Assembly: GCA_017416505.1 (NCBI GenBank)
Contig: JAFQCI010000148.1
Location: forward strand, 1-64,000
Direction: 5' to 3'
Source: Lachnospiraceae bacterium
GTDB lineage: Bacteria; Bacillota_A; Clostridia; Lachnospirales; Lachnospiraceae
DNA length: 64,000 nt
The position numbers and the translations under genes are program-made. This document shows, one piece after another, positions 53,178 to 63,688 of the stretch. Within the stretch, counting starts at the first letter, position 1, and each line of letters opens with the position of its first letter. The notes beneath the pieces are model-generated. The model saw only the letters and a program-made list of their open reading frames with translations. It made no database searches and was not told the DNA's origin.

Positions 53178-54356
53178 CTATCGAATTACAATGGTTTCTA
53201 CTGAATTTAGTGCTTCTTCCATTAAACCATCGATGACGTCTGCTAATTTTTCTTCTGAATGTTCAATGGATTTTAGGGTTGGTTTCGTAACAGGGTGTTT
53301 TGCTACGAAAATAGTACAACAGTCTTCGAATGGCTGGATAGAAGTTTCATAGGTATTAATCTGTTCTGAAATATCCACGATTTCTTGTTTATCCATTCCG
53401 ATACATGGACGGAATACCGGCAGTTTACAAACTTCATTGGTAACTCCAAGGCTGTAAATGGTCTGGCTTGCAACCTGTCCGATACTTTCTCCGGTTACCA
53501 ATGCCTGACAGTTACTTTTTTCTGCCAGTTGTTCTGCGATTTTCATCATATATCTTCTCATAATAATGGTTAATTGCTCATGAGGGCATTTTTCGTAAAT
53601 TGCCAGCTGAATATCTGTAAAATTCACTACATTTAGATTTATCTTCCCGGAATATTTCGATACCAGTTTTGCCAAGTCCACAACTTTTTGTTTTGCACGT
53701 TCGCTGGTATATGGAGGTGCATGGAAATACGTGGCATCTATTTTTACTCCACGTTTTGCAATCATGTATCCTGCTACCGGACTGTCAATACCGCCTGATA
53801 ACAATAACATAGCTTTTCCATTGGTCCCTACAGGAAGTCCTCCTGCACCCTTTATGGTTTTGGAATAAATATAAGCTTTGCTTCGGATTTCTATCTTTAA
53901 ATCCACTTCCGGGTTATGGACATCTACAGATAAATCAGGGAACTTGTCCAATAATTCTCCTCCCATGTCTCTTCCGATTTCCATGGAATCTTTTTCATAA
54001 CCCTTGTTGGAACGTCTTGCACTGACCTTAAACGTAAAATTCTTATTTTCGTATTGTTCTTCTACATATTTTATGGTAGTCTTCACCAAATTATCCCATT
54101 CAAAATTTGGTTCAATCAATACCGGACAGATACCTACAATACCAAATACCCTTTGTAATGCTTCGACTACTTCATCATAGTCATAATCATCTTTTGCTTC
54201 TAAAAAGATTCTTCCTGGTTCTTTTCGTATTTGAAAATCTGCAATGGGTTCTATGGCATTCCGAATTTGAGATACCAAAGCATCTTCAAATATGTGTCTG
54301 TTTTTTCCTTTGATTCCTATTTCAGCGTACTTCACAAGGAAGGCATTTAATTTCAT
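53178..54356 (-). CDS. thiI: tRNA 4-thiouridine synthase ThiI
   Basis: Makes s4U8 in tRNA, and in some species thiazole for thiamine. An N-terminal ferredoxin-like part and THUMP domain (residues about 60-165) are followed by the PP-loop ATPase with LLSGGIDSPVAGYMIAKRG (about 185-203). The C-terminus has ALVTGESIGQVASQT and FEDCCTIFVAKHP. The 392-residue form lacks the rhodanese domain of E. coli ThiI, as in Bacillus. The cysteine desulfurase gene 49 bases upstream supplies the sulfur, the same pairing as Bacillus nifZ-thiI. Confidence 0.95.
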   Translation of the reverse strand: MKLNAFLVKYAEIGIKGKNRHIFEDALVSQIRNAIEPIADFQIRKEPGRIFLEAKDDYDYDEVVEALQRVFGIVGICPVLIEPNFEWDNLVKTTIKYVEEQYENKNFTFKVSARRSNKGYEKDSMEIGRDMGGELLDKFPDLSVDVHNPEVDLKIEIRSKAYIYSKTIKGAGGLPVGTNGKAMLLLSGGIDSPVAGYMIAKRGVKIDATYFHAPPYTSERAKQKVVDLAKLVSKYSGKINLNVVNFTDIQLAIYEKCPHEQLTIIMRRYMMKIAEQLAEKSNCQALVTGESIGQVASQTIYSLGVTNEVCKLPVFRPCIGMDKQEIVDISEQINTYETSIQPFEDCCTIFVAKHPVTKPTLKSIEHSEEKLADVIDGLMEEALNSVETIVIR

Positions 54357-54405
54357 CGTTCATCCTTTATGTACTTTGTACATATTTCCTTTCTTTCTGG
54401 TAATT

Positions 54406-55548
54406 TTATTTTCTTACAAATCTTCTTAATTGCGGAAGCAATATTTTTAACTGTTCTATGGTTTCGTCCATCTGTTCTATGGTATTTTCCCCGCAAAGAC
54501 TAAATCGCAATGTAGCATCCAAAAGGTCTTCCCTGACACCGATGGCTTTTAAGGTGCCACTGATACCCGGATGGTTTGAGGAACAGGCAGAACCGGAGGA
54601 TACATAAATTTCTTTTTCTTCCAAGGCATGAAGCAATACTTCACTTCGGATTCCTTCGAAACTGACACTAATAATGTTGGGTGCCTCTCCTTGGTTGTAA
54701 TAACATCCTTCCATTTCCTGCAATCGATTTAAGAAATGTTCTTTGCATTCTTTCATATGCCTGTTTCTTTCTTCCAAATGTTCATACATCTCTTTCGCAG
54801 CCACACCAAGTCCTGCGATTCCTGGTACATTATCGGTTCCGGAACGCATTCCCTTTTGTTGTCCGCCACCGTAAATGATAGGCTTTACCTTAGTTTTCTC
54901 TTTGATATATAAAAATCCCACACCTTTCGGTCCATGAATTTTATGTCCACTTACCGACAGCAAATCAATCTTTGCTTTTTTAGGATATATTTGAAATTTT
55001 CCAAAACTTTGAATGGCATCTACATGGAACAGGGTATCTTTATTTTTTCTTTTTATGGTTTCCCCTAACAATTCCAAATCCTGTACTGCACCAATTTCAT
55101 TATTCACGTGCATAATAGACACTAAAATGGTATCTTCTCTTATGGCTTCCTCTAAAACCTCAACCTCTACTTTTCCTTCTTTGGTAACAGGTAAAAAGGT
55201 AATATCAAATCCTAATTCTTTTAAGTATAGCAAAGGATTATATACAGAGGCGTGTTCAAAAGCAGTGCTGATAATATGGTTTCCTCTTTTCTTTAATGCC
55301 AGGGCTGCACCAATCAAAGCGGTATTATTGGATTCTGTTCCACCGGATGTAAATAAAATTTCCTTTGGAGTTACCTTTAATATCTTAGCCAGAATTTCTC
55401 TTGTTTCTTTCAAATAGTATTCTGCCTCTATCCCTTTTTTATGTAAAGAAGAAGGATTCCCATAATCCTCCTGCATTACTTTTAACATCTTTTCCCCCAC
55501 AGAAGGGAAAATTTTAGTGGTAGCAGAATTATCCAAATATATTTCCAT
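54406..55548 (-). CDS. Cysteine desulfurase (NifS/IscS-type)
   Basis: PLP enzyme of 380 residues that transfers sulfur from cysteine. The start MEIYLDNSATTKIFPSV is typical. The PLP lysine lies in SVSGHKIHGPKGVGFLYI (about 195-215), and the catalytic Cys in SSGSACSSNHPG (about 318-329). It sits directly upstream of thiI, so it most likely dedicates sulfur to tRNA thiolation as NifZ does in Bacillus. A general Fe-S role is possible. No scaffold gene (iscU/sufU) is adjacent. Confidence 0.93.
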   Translation of the reverse strand: MEIYLDNSATTKIFPSVGEKMLKVMQEDYGNPSSLHKKGIEAEYYLKETREILAKILKVTPKEILFTSGGTESNNTALIGAALALKKRGNHIISTAFEHASVYNPLLYLKELGFDITFLPVTKEGKVEVEVLEEAIREDTILVSIMHVNNEIGAVQDLELLGETIKRKNKDTLFHVDAIQSFGKFQIYPKKAKIDLLSVSGHKIHGPKGVGFLYIKEKTKVKPIIYGGGQQKGMRSGTDNVPGIAGLGVAAKEMYEHLEERNRHMKECKEHFLNRLQEMEGCYYNQGEAPNIISVSFEGIRSEVLLHALEEKEIYVSSGSACSSNHPGISGTLKAIGVREDLLDATLRFSLCGENTIEQMDETIEQLKILLPQLRRFVRK

Positions 55549-55574
55549 GGTGTGTTCCTTTCTTTATCCTTAGG

Positions 55575-56315
55575 TTATTCTTCCTCTAATTCAAACATTA
55601 AAATAGATAATGCCGTTAATGCTGCCGTTTCTGTCCGTAAAATCCGCTTTCCCAAAGTAATACATTTTGCACCTTGTTCCTTGGCCTTTTGTACTTCTTC
55701 TTCTGCAAATCCGCCCTCCGGACCGATAAATACTCCAATGGATTCTTTTCCTTTTAGATTCTTTATCACTTCTTTTGCATAAGAAATCCCTTCGGCATTT
55801 TCATAAGGTATCAGTATTTCATCCAGCATTTTTGCCTCATTTAATGCCTTTTCCAATGACATGACACCTTCTACCTTTGGTATCAAAGAGCGTTTTGCCT
55901 GTTTTGCGGCACTAAGGGCAATGGCATTATAGCGTTCTATCTTCTTGGATGCTTTTTTCTCGTCCAATTTTACCACAGTGCGTTTGGTATCCACCAACAC
56001 AATACGATAGGCACCAAGTTCTACTGCCTTCTGAATAATATACTCTATTTTATCCCCTTTTGGCAAGCCTTGATATAAGGTAATCTTTGCCGGTAGTTCT
56101 GAAGTTGTCCCAATGATATCTACAATCTTTGCGATAATTTTATCTTTCTCCATAGATTGAATGGTACAAATATATTCTTTCTCATTTCCATTGCTGATTT
56201 GAATTTCTTCTCCAATTTTCATACGAAGGACGTTTTTGATATGATTGACATCTTCTCCTACTATCTCAACGGTTTCTTTTGTAAATGTTTCTTCTAAACT
56301 AAAAAATCGATACAT
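55575..56315 (-). CDS. rsmE: 16S rRNA m3U1498 methyltransferase RsmE
   Basis: SPOUT-class methyltransferase of 246 residues. N-terminal PUA-like part MYRFFSLEE and HIKNVLRMKIGEEI, then QGLPKGDKIEYIIQKAVELGAYRIV. The knot motif FIGPEGGFAEEEVQKA and LGKRILRTETAAL are clear. It follows prmA by 10 bases, as yqeT-yqeU in Bacillus. Length is typical. Confidence 0.95.
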   Translation of the reverse strand: MYRFFSLEETFTKETVEIVGEDVNHIKNVLRMKIGEEIQISNGNEKEYICTIQSMEKDKIIAKIVDIIGTTSELPAKITLYQGLPKGDKIEYIIQKAVELGAYRIVLVDTKRTVVKLDEKKASKKIERYNAIALSAAKQAKRSLIPKVEGVMSLEKALNEAKMLDEILIPYENAEGISYAKEVIKNLKGKESIGVFIGPEGGFAEEEVQKAKEQGAKCITLGKRILRTETAALTALSILMFELEEE

Positions 56316-56325
56316 GGAGCCTCCA

Positions 56326-57279
56326 TTATTTTGCAGTAATTGCTACCCATTCGCCAGAATATGTGATTTCTATGATTTCAAATCCATTTCTTAAAAGGGC
56401 TTCTTTTACTTCTTCTTCCTTAGTATTAATAATTCCTGACATTACGATGATACCATCTTTTTTCATATGTGGACGGATAATTTCAGACAGCGGCACTAAA
56501 ACATCTGCCAATATATTTGCAAGTACGATATCATATTTTTCATATCCCACTCTGTCTTTGGTCGCCTGGTCTGACAGGATATTTCCCTGGAACACTTCCA
56601 TATTCTTATTAGTCAGACTATTTTTCTCAAGATTTTCTAAGGTAGCACTGATGGCGTGTTCATCAATATCAGTTCCTACTGCAAACCCTGCTCCTAATTT
56701 TAAACCAATAATAGATAGAATACCGCTTCCACAACCTACGTCTAGCAGCATATCTCCTTTTTTCATGTATTTATCTAACTGATGGATACATAATTTCGTG
56801 GTATGATGAGAACCGGTACCAAAAGCTGTTCCTGGGTCAATTTCTACAACTGTATCTGTATCTTTTTTATCTTCTAACACTTCCCAGGTTGGCTTAATTA
56901 CGATATGGTCATTGACACGGAAAGGCTTAAAAAACTGTTTCCAATTATTAATCCAGTCCTTATCTTCTGTTTCTCCTACAGTTATGGTTTTCGCACCGAC
57001 CGGGATAAATTGCTCGATTTCATCCAACTGTTCCTTGATTTGTTCCACCAATTCTTCCATATTCACTTCCGGGTCAATATAACAGCTGATTCTTGCAGTT
57101 CCATCATCTGGTGCAATCTCATCTGGTAGTAAATCCACATACATTCTCGCTTTTTCTTCTTCTGTCAAAGGAACATGGTCCTCTATCTCAATTCCTTCGA
57201 TTCCCAATTCACTTAAAGCATAGCTAATCATATCTTCTGCCGCTGTGGTGGTATCAATGGTTAATTTCGTCCATTTCAT
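56326..57279 (-). CDS. prmA: Ribosomal protein L11 methyltransferase
   Basis: Methylates L11 on lysine and N-terminal amino groups. The ATG at 57279 (MKWTKLTIDT), eight bases after AAAGGA, is the start. An in-frame extension of 25 codons has no binding site and overlaps the hairpin. N-terminal domain of about 110 residues, then EIDPGTAFGTGSHHTTKL, LDVGCGSGILSIIGLKLGA and DIVLANILADVL. About 317 residues, normal. Next gene in the dnaJ-prmA-rsmE order. Confidence 0.94.
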   Translation of the reverse strand: MKWTKLTIDTTTAAEDMISYALSELGIEGIEIEDHVPLTEEEKARMYVDLLPDEIAPDDGTARISCYIDPEVNMEELVEQIKEQLDEIEQFIPVGAKTITVGETEDKDWINNWKQFFKPFRVNDHIVIKPTWEVLEDKKDTDTVVEIDPGTAFGTGSHHTTKLCIHQLDKYMKKGDMLLDVGCGSGILSIIGLKLGAGFAVGTDIDEHAISATLENLEKNSLTNKNMEVFQGNILSDQATKDRVGYEKYDIVLANILADVLVPLSEIIRPHMKKDGIIVMSGIINTKEEEVKEALLRNGFEIIEITYSGEWVAITAK

Positions 57280-57310
57280 AGTAAAAATCCTTTCTTTTTG
57301 TTTTTGAAAC

Positions 57311-57363
57311 GACAAAATGGGCGAATAATCTTTTATTCTAAAAAGATTGTTCACCCTTTTGTC
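57311..57363 (-). terminator. Strong hairpin between dnaJ and prmA
   Basis: Long, nearly perfect stem: GACAAAATGGGCGAATAATC pairs with GATTGTTCACCCTTTTGTC with a few mismatches. It begins directly after the dnaJ stop codon. It probably stops or attenuates heat-shock transcripts before prmA. Confidence 0.75.
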
Positions 57364-57365
57364 TA

Positions 57366-58526
57366 TTAAAATTTCTTCTTCTTTTTCTTATGTCCTAGTC
57401 CGGAACTAAATACATCTCCTTGCGCATCTGCTGCTCTTCTGGAACTGTCTGTTACGGTCTGGTCGTATTGATTTAAAATATCTTTTTGTTCTTTGGTCAA
57501 TTTATCCGGTACTTCTACCACTAAGGTTACATAATGGTCACCGCGGATATTTTTATTTCTAAGTGTCGGAACACCTTTTCCTTTTAACTTAATCTTCGTG
57601 TCTGTTTGTGTACCCGGCTTAATTTCATAATCTACTTTTCCATCAATGGTATCAATAGAAATCGTAGAACCTAATGCTGCCTGGGTAAAGGAAATCGGTT
57701 CTGTAGAAAAGATATCATATTCCTGACGTTGGAATTTTGGATGTCTGTCTACTAAAATAGTAATTAACAAATCTCCTCTTGGTCCGCCATTGGTTCCCGG
57801 CTCTCCTTTTTCACGCATACGGATATTTTGTCCGTTATCAATACCAGCAGGCACTGTAACCGAAATCTTTTTCTTGCTCTTTACATAACCGGTTCCTGCA
57901 CAGAAACTACATTTATGTTTTACGATTTTACCGGAGCCGCTACAATCAGGACAAGTCTGCACATTTCTCACCATGCCAAATAAGGATTGCTGGGTATATA
58001 CAACCTGACCTTTTCCGCCACACTTCGTACATATTTCCGGAGCAGTACCAGGCTGTGCGCCAGTTCCATTACAGTCTTTACATTCGTCCTTTAATGGAAT
58101 TTCTAATTCTTTTTCTGTTCCGAATACTGCTTCTTCAAAGCTGACACGGATACCGCTCTTTATGTTTGCGCCCTTCATTGGACCATTGGTTTTTCTGGAA
58201 CTTCTTCCACCGAACATATCTCCGAAAATATCTCCAAACATATCTCCCATATCGAAACCATCAAAACCGCCAAATCCTCCACCTGCTCCTGAATTTGGGT
58301 CAAAGGCTGCATGACCAAATTGATCATAACGTGCTCTCTTTTCAGAGTCACTAAGTACTTCATATGCTTCTGTAGCTTCTTTAAACTTTGCTTCTGCTTC
58401 TTTATCTCCAGGATTCATATCCGGGTGATACTTTTTTGCAACCTGGCGATATGCTTTTTTGATTTCAGCATCCGAAGCACCTTTTTGTATTCCTAATACT
58501 TCATAATAATCTCTTTTATCTGCCAT
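57366..58526 (-). CDS. dnaJ: Chaperone protein DnaJ
   Basis: DnaK co-chaperone. ATG 58526 ([12 protein letters not shown]) after AAAGGG; an ATG six codons upstream is unlikely. J domain with HPD in [10 protein letters not shown] (about 32-41), a Gly/Phe-rich linker ([19 protein letters not shown]), four zinc motifs [24 protein letters not shown] and CSFCAGTG, then the substrate-binding domains. It ends in a Lys-rich tail. About 386 residues. Confidence 0.97.
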   Translation of the reverse strand: MADKRDYYEVLGIQKGASDAEIKKAYRQVAKKYHPDMNPGDKEAEAKFKEATEAYEVLSDSEKRARYDQFGHAAFDPNSGAGGGFGGFDGFDMGDMFGDIFGDMFGGRSSRKTNGPMKGANIKSGIRVSFEEAVFGTEKELEIPLKDECKDCNGTGAQPGTAPEICTKCGGKGQVVYTQQSLFGMVRNVQTCPDCSGSGKIVKHKCSFCAGTGYVKSKKKISVTVPAGIDNGQNIRMREKGEPGTNGGPRGDLLITILVDRHPKFQRQEYDIFSTEPISFTQAALGSTISIDTIDGKVDYEIKPGTQTDTKIKLKGKGVPTLRNKNIRGDHYVTLVVEVPDKLTKEQKDILNQYDQTVTDSSRRAADAQGDVFSSGLGHKKKKKKF

Positions 58527-58552
58527 AACATTGCCCTTTCTCATTATTTAAA

Positions 58553-58581
58553 CAGTATCACAAGATTACCTTGTGATACTG
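58553..58581 (-). promoter_or_regulatory. Hairpin between dnaK and dnaJ
   Basis: Perfect 12-bp stem CAGTATCACAAG / CTTGTGATACTG with a five-base loop in the dnaK-dnaJ gap. No T run follows, so it is more likely an mRNA-processing or 3'-protecting structure than a full stop. The inner bases ATCACAAG/CTTGTGAT are the same as in the hairpin after the major pilin. Confidence 0.6.
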
Positions 58582-58593
58582 CACCATGAGGGA

Positions 58594-60456
<1,863 letters not shown>

Positions 60457-60537
60457 CTAAATAAAGTGACTTTTGTCACACAATGTTTGATTTTATTATA
60501 ATCTAAGAATCTGCTGTATTTCGCAGTTTTCTTTATT

Positions 60538-61236
60538 TTAATTGGCTACCTTCACCATACTATGACGAAGAACGCTTTCTTTATACATGTATCCTTTTTG
60601 CAATTCTTCTACTACTACATTTTCACCCTGGGTATCATCTTCGATATGCATTACTGCATTATGCAAATCAGGATTAAATTCTTTTCCTTCTGCATTCATA
60701 GGCGCTACTCCTATGGATTCAAAAGTAGTCATTAACTGCTTATAAATAGCCGATACACCTTGTTCAAAGGCTCTGTCCTTATCTTCTTCCGGTATGGACT
60801 GTAAGGCTCTTTCAAAATTGTCTACAATCGGCAACAGCTTTTCTAAAACGCCTTTTGCACCTTCATCATATCTTCTGGCTGTTTCTTTTTCAGTACGTTT
60901 TCTGGCATTCTCGAATTCTGATAAAAGTCTTTTATATTTATCATTGGCTTCATCCAGCTCTTCTTGTTTCTTTGCAAGAGCCAGTTCTTCTGCTACATGA
61001 TTAGATGCAGTGTTTCCGGTCTTTTTCTGATTTCTTCTTCCAGCCGGTTTTGCATTCTTCTTTGCTGACTCAGTATTCTTTGTATTCTTCTTTGTTTCCT
61101 GAGTAGCTTTATTCCCTGCATCTTTCTTATTTTCTTCTTGTTTTACATCTTCTTTCTTGGCAGTTTCTTCTTGTACTGCTTCCTGTTTGTTTTCTTCCTG
61201 CTTCATATTTTCCTGGCTTCCCTTATTTTTCTCCAT
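60538..61236 (-). CDS. grpE: Nucleotide exchange factor GrpE
   Basis: Cofactor that releases ADP from DnaK. A long Lys/Glu/Gln-rich, low-complexity N-terminal region of about 90 residues, then a coiled coil (KKQEELDEANDKYKRLLSEFENARKRTEKE) and the beta domain with NPDLHNAVMHIEDD and YMYKESVLRHSMVKVA. The disordered N-terminus makes it longer (232) than the usual 180-200. Nine bases after hrcA. Confidence 0.96.
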   Translation of the reverse strand: MEKNKGSQENMKQEENKQEAVQEETAKKEDVKQEENKKDAGNKATQETKKNTKNTESAKKNAKPAGRRNQKKTGNTASNHVAEELALAKKQEELDEANDKYKRLLSEFENARKRTEKETARRYDEGAKGVLEKLLPIVDNFERALQSIPEEDKDRAFEQGVSAIYKQLMTTFESIGVAPMNAEGKEFNPDLHNAVMHIEDDTQGENVVVEELQKGYMYKESVLRHSMVKVAN

Positions 61237-61244
61237 TTATCCAC

Positions 61245-62279
61245 CTATTTTCCTTTCTTTTTAAATATAACATCCAACTCTTCGGTTAAATTCTGCAATG
61301 TCGTTACAACTTTTTTGTAATCCATTCGCTTCGGTCCAATGATTCCAATGGTTCCTTTGGCTCCTTCTTCTAATTCATAGGTGGCTGTAACGATACTTAA
61401 ATCTTTCATATTTGATACAGGAGCTTCATCTCCAATGTATACCTGTATTCCATGACTTTCATCATGGCTTAAGGTTTCATCAATCAGGTCAGTCAGCAGC
61501 TTTTTCTCTTCAATGGCTTCTAAGATTTCACTGGTTTTATTGATGTCACCTAATTCCGGATATTTTAAAATATTCGTAGTACCACTGGTGTATATCTCCA
61601 ACTCATCCGCTGCATGAATCGCCTCCACTACGCCATTGAAAATCTGCTCCAGTAAATCTTTATGCATTCCCGCCTGTTCTTTCATGGTGGAAATCATTTC
61701 AATGTTAATGTCTTCCAAGGACTGTCCTTGCAAAAATGAGTTTAATAAAAGATTCAATTTTAATACTTCTTCATTTCCAAGTGGTGTGGTTAAATCTACA
61801 ATTTGATTTTTAATTACGTTATTATCTACCATAATAACTGCTAAAAGCTGATTATCATCCACTATAGATAATTGAATGAATTTTATCTTTTTGTTCTTAT
61901 ACTGAGGGGCCGAAACCAAAGTCGCATAATTGGTGTTATATGCCAAAACCTTAGCTACCTGTTTTAATAGGTTCTCCACTCTGTCTACCCGTTCCAGCAG
62001 GTTTTGTTTAATATTTTCTTTCTCTTCTTCCTTCTCCTTCATCAGCTTATCTACATAAACCCGATATCCGGCATCGGTAGGAATTCTTCCTGCTGAGGTA
62101 TGAGGCTGGATAATGTATCCCAGCTCTTCTAAGTCTGCCATTTCATTACGGATTGTGGCAGAGCTTAAGTTCAAATCTGTGAACTTTGATATGGTTCTGG
62201 AGCCAACCGGTTCCCCGGTTTCCAGGTAGTTTGCAACGATTGCTTGAAGAATTTTCATCTTACGTTCGTCCAACTGCAT
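61245..62279 (-). CDS. hrcA: Heat-inducible transcription repressor HrcA
   Basis: Repressor of class I heat-shock genes that binds CIRCE, with folding helped by GroEL. N-terminal winged helix with QAIVANYLETGEPVGSRTISK and LSSATIRNEMADLEELGYI, PHTSAGRIPTDAGYRVYVD, then a GAF-like dimer domain (GIIGPKRMDYKKVV). 344 residues. First gene of the operon, directly behind the operator it binds, so it is autoregulated. Confidence 0.97.
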   Translation of the reverse strand: MQLDERKMKILQAIVANYLETGEPVGSRTISKFTDLNLSSATIRNEMADLEELGYIIQPHTSAGRIPTDAGYRVYVDKLMKEKEEEKENIKQNLLERVDRVENLLKQVAKVLAYNTNYATLVSAPQYKNKKIKFIQLSIVDDNQLLAVIMVDNNVIKNQIVDLTTPLGNEEVLKLNLLLNSFLQGQSLEDINIEMISTMKEQAGMHKDLLEQIFNGVVEAIHAADELEIYTSGTTNILKYPELGDINKTSEILEAIEEKKLLTDLIDETLSHDESHGIQVYIGDEAPVSNMKDLSIVTATYELEEGAKGTIGIIGPKRMDYKKVVTTLQNLTEELDVIFKKKGK

Positions 62280-62306
62280 GCCATCATCCTTTCTCTGGCT
62301 TGTTTG

Positions 62307-62333
62307 TTAGCACTCTCTATCATCGAGTGCTAA
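62307..62333 (-). promoter_or_regulatory. CIRCE operator
   Basis: Perfect TTAGCACTC - nine bases - GAGTGCTAA inverted repeat, 28 bases before the hrcA ATG. It is the binding site of HrcA and lies just downstream of the predicted promoter. Confidence 0.97.
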
Positions 62334-62344
62334 CATCTACATAT

Positions 62345-62373
62345 AACTTATCACTGACACTATGATTTGTCAA
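62345..62373 (-). promoter_or_regulatory. Sigma-A promoter of the hrcA operon
   Basis: Minus-strand TTGACA (62373-62368) and TAAGTT (62350-62345) are separated by 17 bases; the -10 box is weak. The predicted start point near 62338 puts CIRCE in the first transcribed bases, the usual HrcA arrangement. Confidence 0.6.
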
Positions 62374-62390
62374 CAGTTTTTTTGTATTTT

Positions 62391-63509
62391 CTATAGTAAA
62401 AATTCGCTTAAAATCTGATTGCTCACATCCAGACCTTTCGATGTAAAACTCAATCTGTCCCCTTCACATTGAAGAAATCCTAAAGCTTCATATTTTTTTA
62501 TGATTTCTCCATAAACATCTTCGATAGAAATTTGAAAAAATTGGTGGAAGTCTTTTTTGGATATCCCTTTTATTTTCCTCAATCCAAGGAAGATAAATTC
62601 TTCCATTTTTTGTTGTTTTCCTACTTCCTCCACCTCTATTTTTTGATTTGGATGCTTCTCATATTCTTCAAAGGTATCATGATTTTTATACCGAACTTCT
62701 TTTACATAAGAAGAAGCACCTAATCCTAATCCGAAATATTCTCCTAATTCCCAGTAAACCAGATTATGGAGGCATTCTTTCCCCGGTTTTGCATAATTTG
62801 AAATCTCATAACGCTCATAACCGCTGTTTTGCAGTATTTCTTTGGTTCTATGATACATTTCCCTCTCTTCCTCCTCAGTTGGAAGCATTTTTATTATTTC
62901 TTCGTTCTCATAAAAAGGAGTTCCTTCTTCCAGAATCAAACTATAAGAAGAAATATGCTCCGGATTTAGGTCAATGATTTTATTTAGTCCATCCATATAG
63001 GATGTTATGGTTTGTTTTGGTATGGCAGACATAAGGTCAATGTTAATATTATCAAAGCCCTCCTGTCTTGCCATTTGATATTTTTCAAGGAAGGTATCGT
63101 AATCATGGATTCTTCCTAATAGCTTTAATTCTTCCCTATTCGTGCTTTGTAGTCCCATACTTAACCGATGAATCCCCATGTTCCGGTAAGTCTTTAATTT
63201 TTCTTTTGTTATGGAATCCGGATTGCATTCTATGGTAATTTCCTCAGCCCCCTGCCACATATTTTTCTTATCCAGTTCTTGTTTGATATAAAGTAATTCT
63301 TCCGGTTCCAACAAAGACGGAGTTCCTCCTCCAAAGAAAATCGTGTAGGGTTCGTAGGAAGAAAAGTCGGTCTGACTGATTTCAAGTGCCAAGCTTTTCA
63401 GATAGTTTTTTCTTCTTTCTTTAGTGGTGGCTACGGAAAGAAAGTCACAGTAGTGACATTTCCTGACACAGAAAGGGATATGCAGATAAAGGGATGCTTT
63501 TTTCTTCAT
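62391..63509 (-). CDS. hemW: Radical SAM heme chaperone HemW
   Basis: Radical-SAM protein of the HemN-like HemW group, thought to deliver heme to membrane proteins and not to act as coproporphyrinogen oxidase. The Fe-S motif HIPFCVRKCHYCDF (CxxxCxxC, about 11-24) is followed by FFGGGTPSLL and YEISNYAKPGKECLHNLVYWELGEYFGLG, where HNxxYW is the HemW mark. 372 residues. It keeps the lepA-hemW-hrcA order known in Bacillus. ATG after GGAGG. Confidence 0.93.
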   Translation of the reverse strand: MKKKASLYLHIPFCVRKCHYCDFLSVATTKERRKNYLKSLALEISQTDFSSYEPYTIFFGGGTPSLLEPEELLYIKQELDKKNMWQGAEEITIECNPDSITKEKLKTYRNMGIHRLSMGLQSTNREELKLLGRIHDYDTFLEKYQMARQEGFDNINIDLMSAIPKQTITSYMDGLNKIIDLNPEHISSYSLILEEGTPFYENEEIIKMLPTEEEEREMYHRTKEILQNSGYERYEISNYAKPGKECLHNLVYWELGEYFGLGLGASSYVKEVRYKNHDTFEEYEKHPNQKIEVEEVGKQQKMEEFIFLGLRKIKGISKKDFHQFFQISIEDVYGEIIKKYEALGFLQCEGDRLSFTSKGLDVSNQILSEFLL

Positions 63510-63611
63510 GTTCTGTTTCCTCCGAACGGGTTTTCAATAAATATTTATTTCGTATCACACAATATAAGTTTTGATAGCTTCGCGATTTCCTAAATTTTTA
63601 AATGATTCACT

Positions 63612-63666
63612 AAAAAAAGCGAGTGAACGTACATAAGATACATCCCATGCTTCACTTCGCTTTTTG
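63612..63666 (-). terminator. Terminator of lepA
   Basis: AAAAAGCGAGTGAA pairs with TTCACTTCGCTTTTT (one bulge) around a long loop; on the minus strand it ends in a T run. It lies between lepA and hemW. Confidence 0.75.
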
Positions 63667-63688
63667 ACTTTATGGCACTTACACCCTT

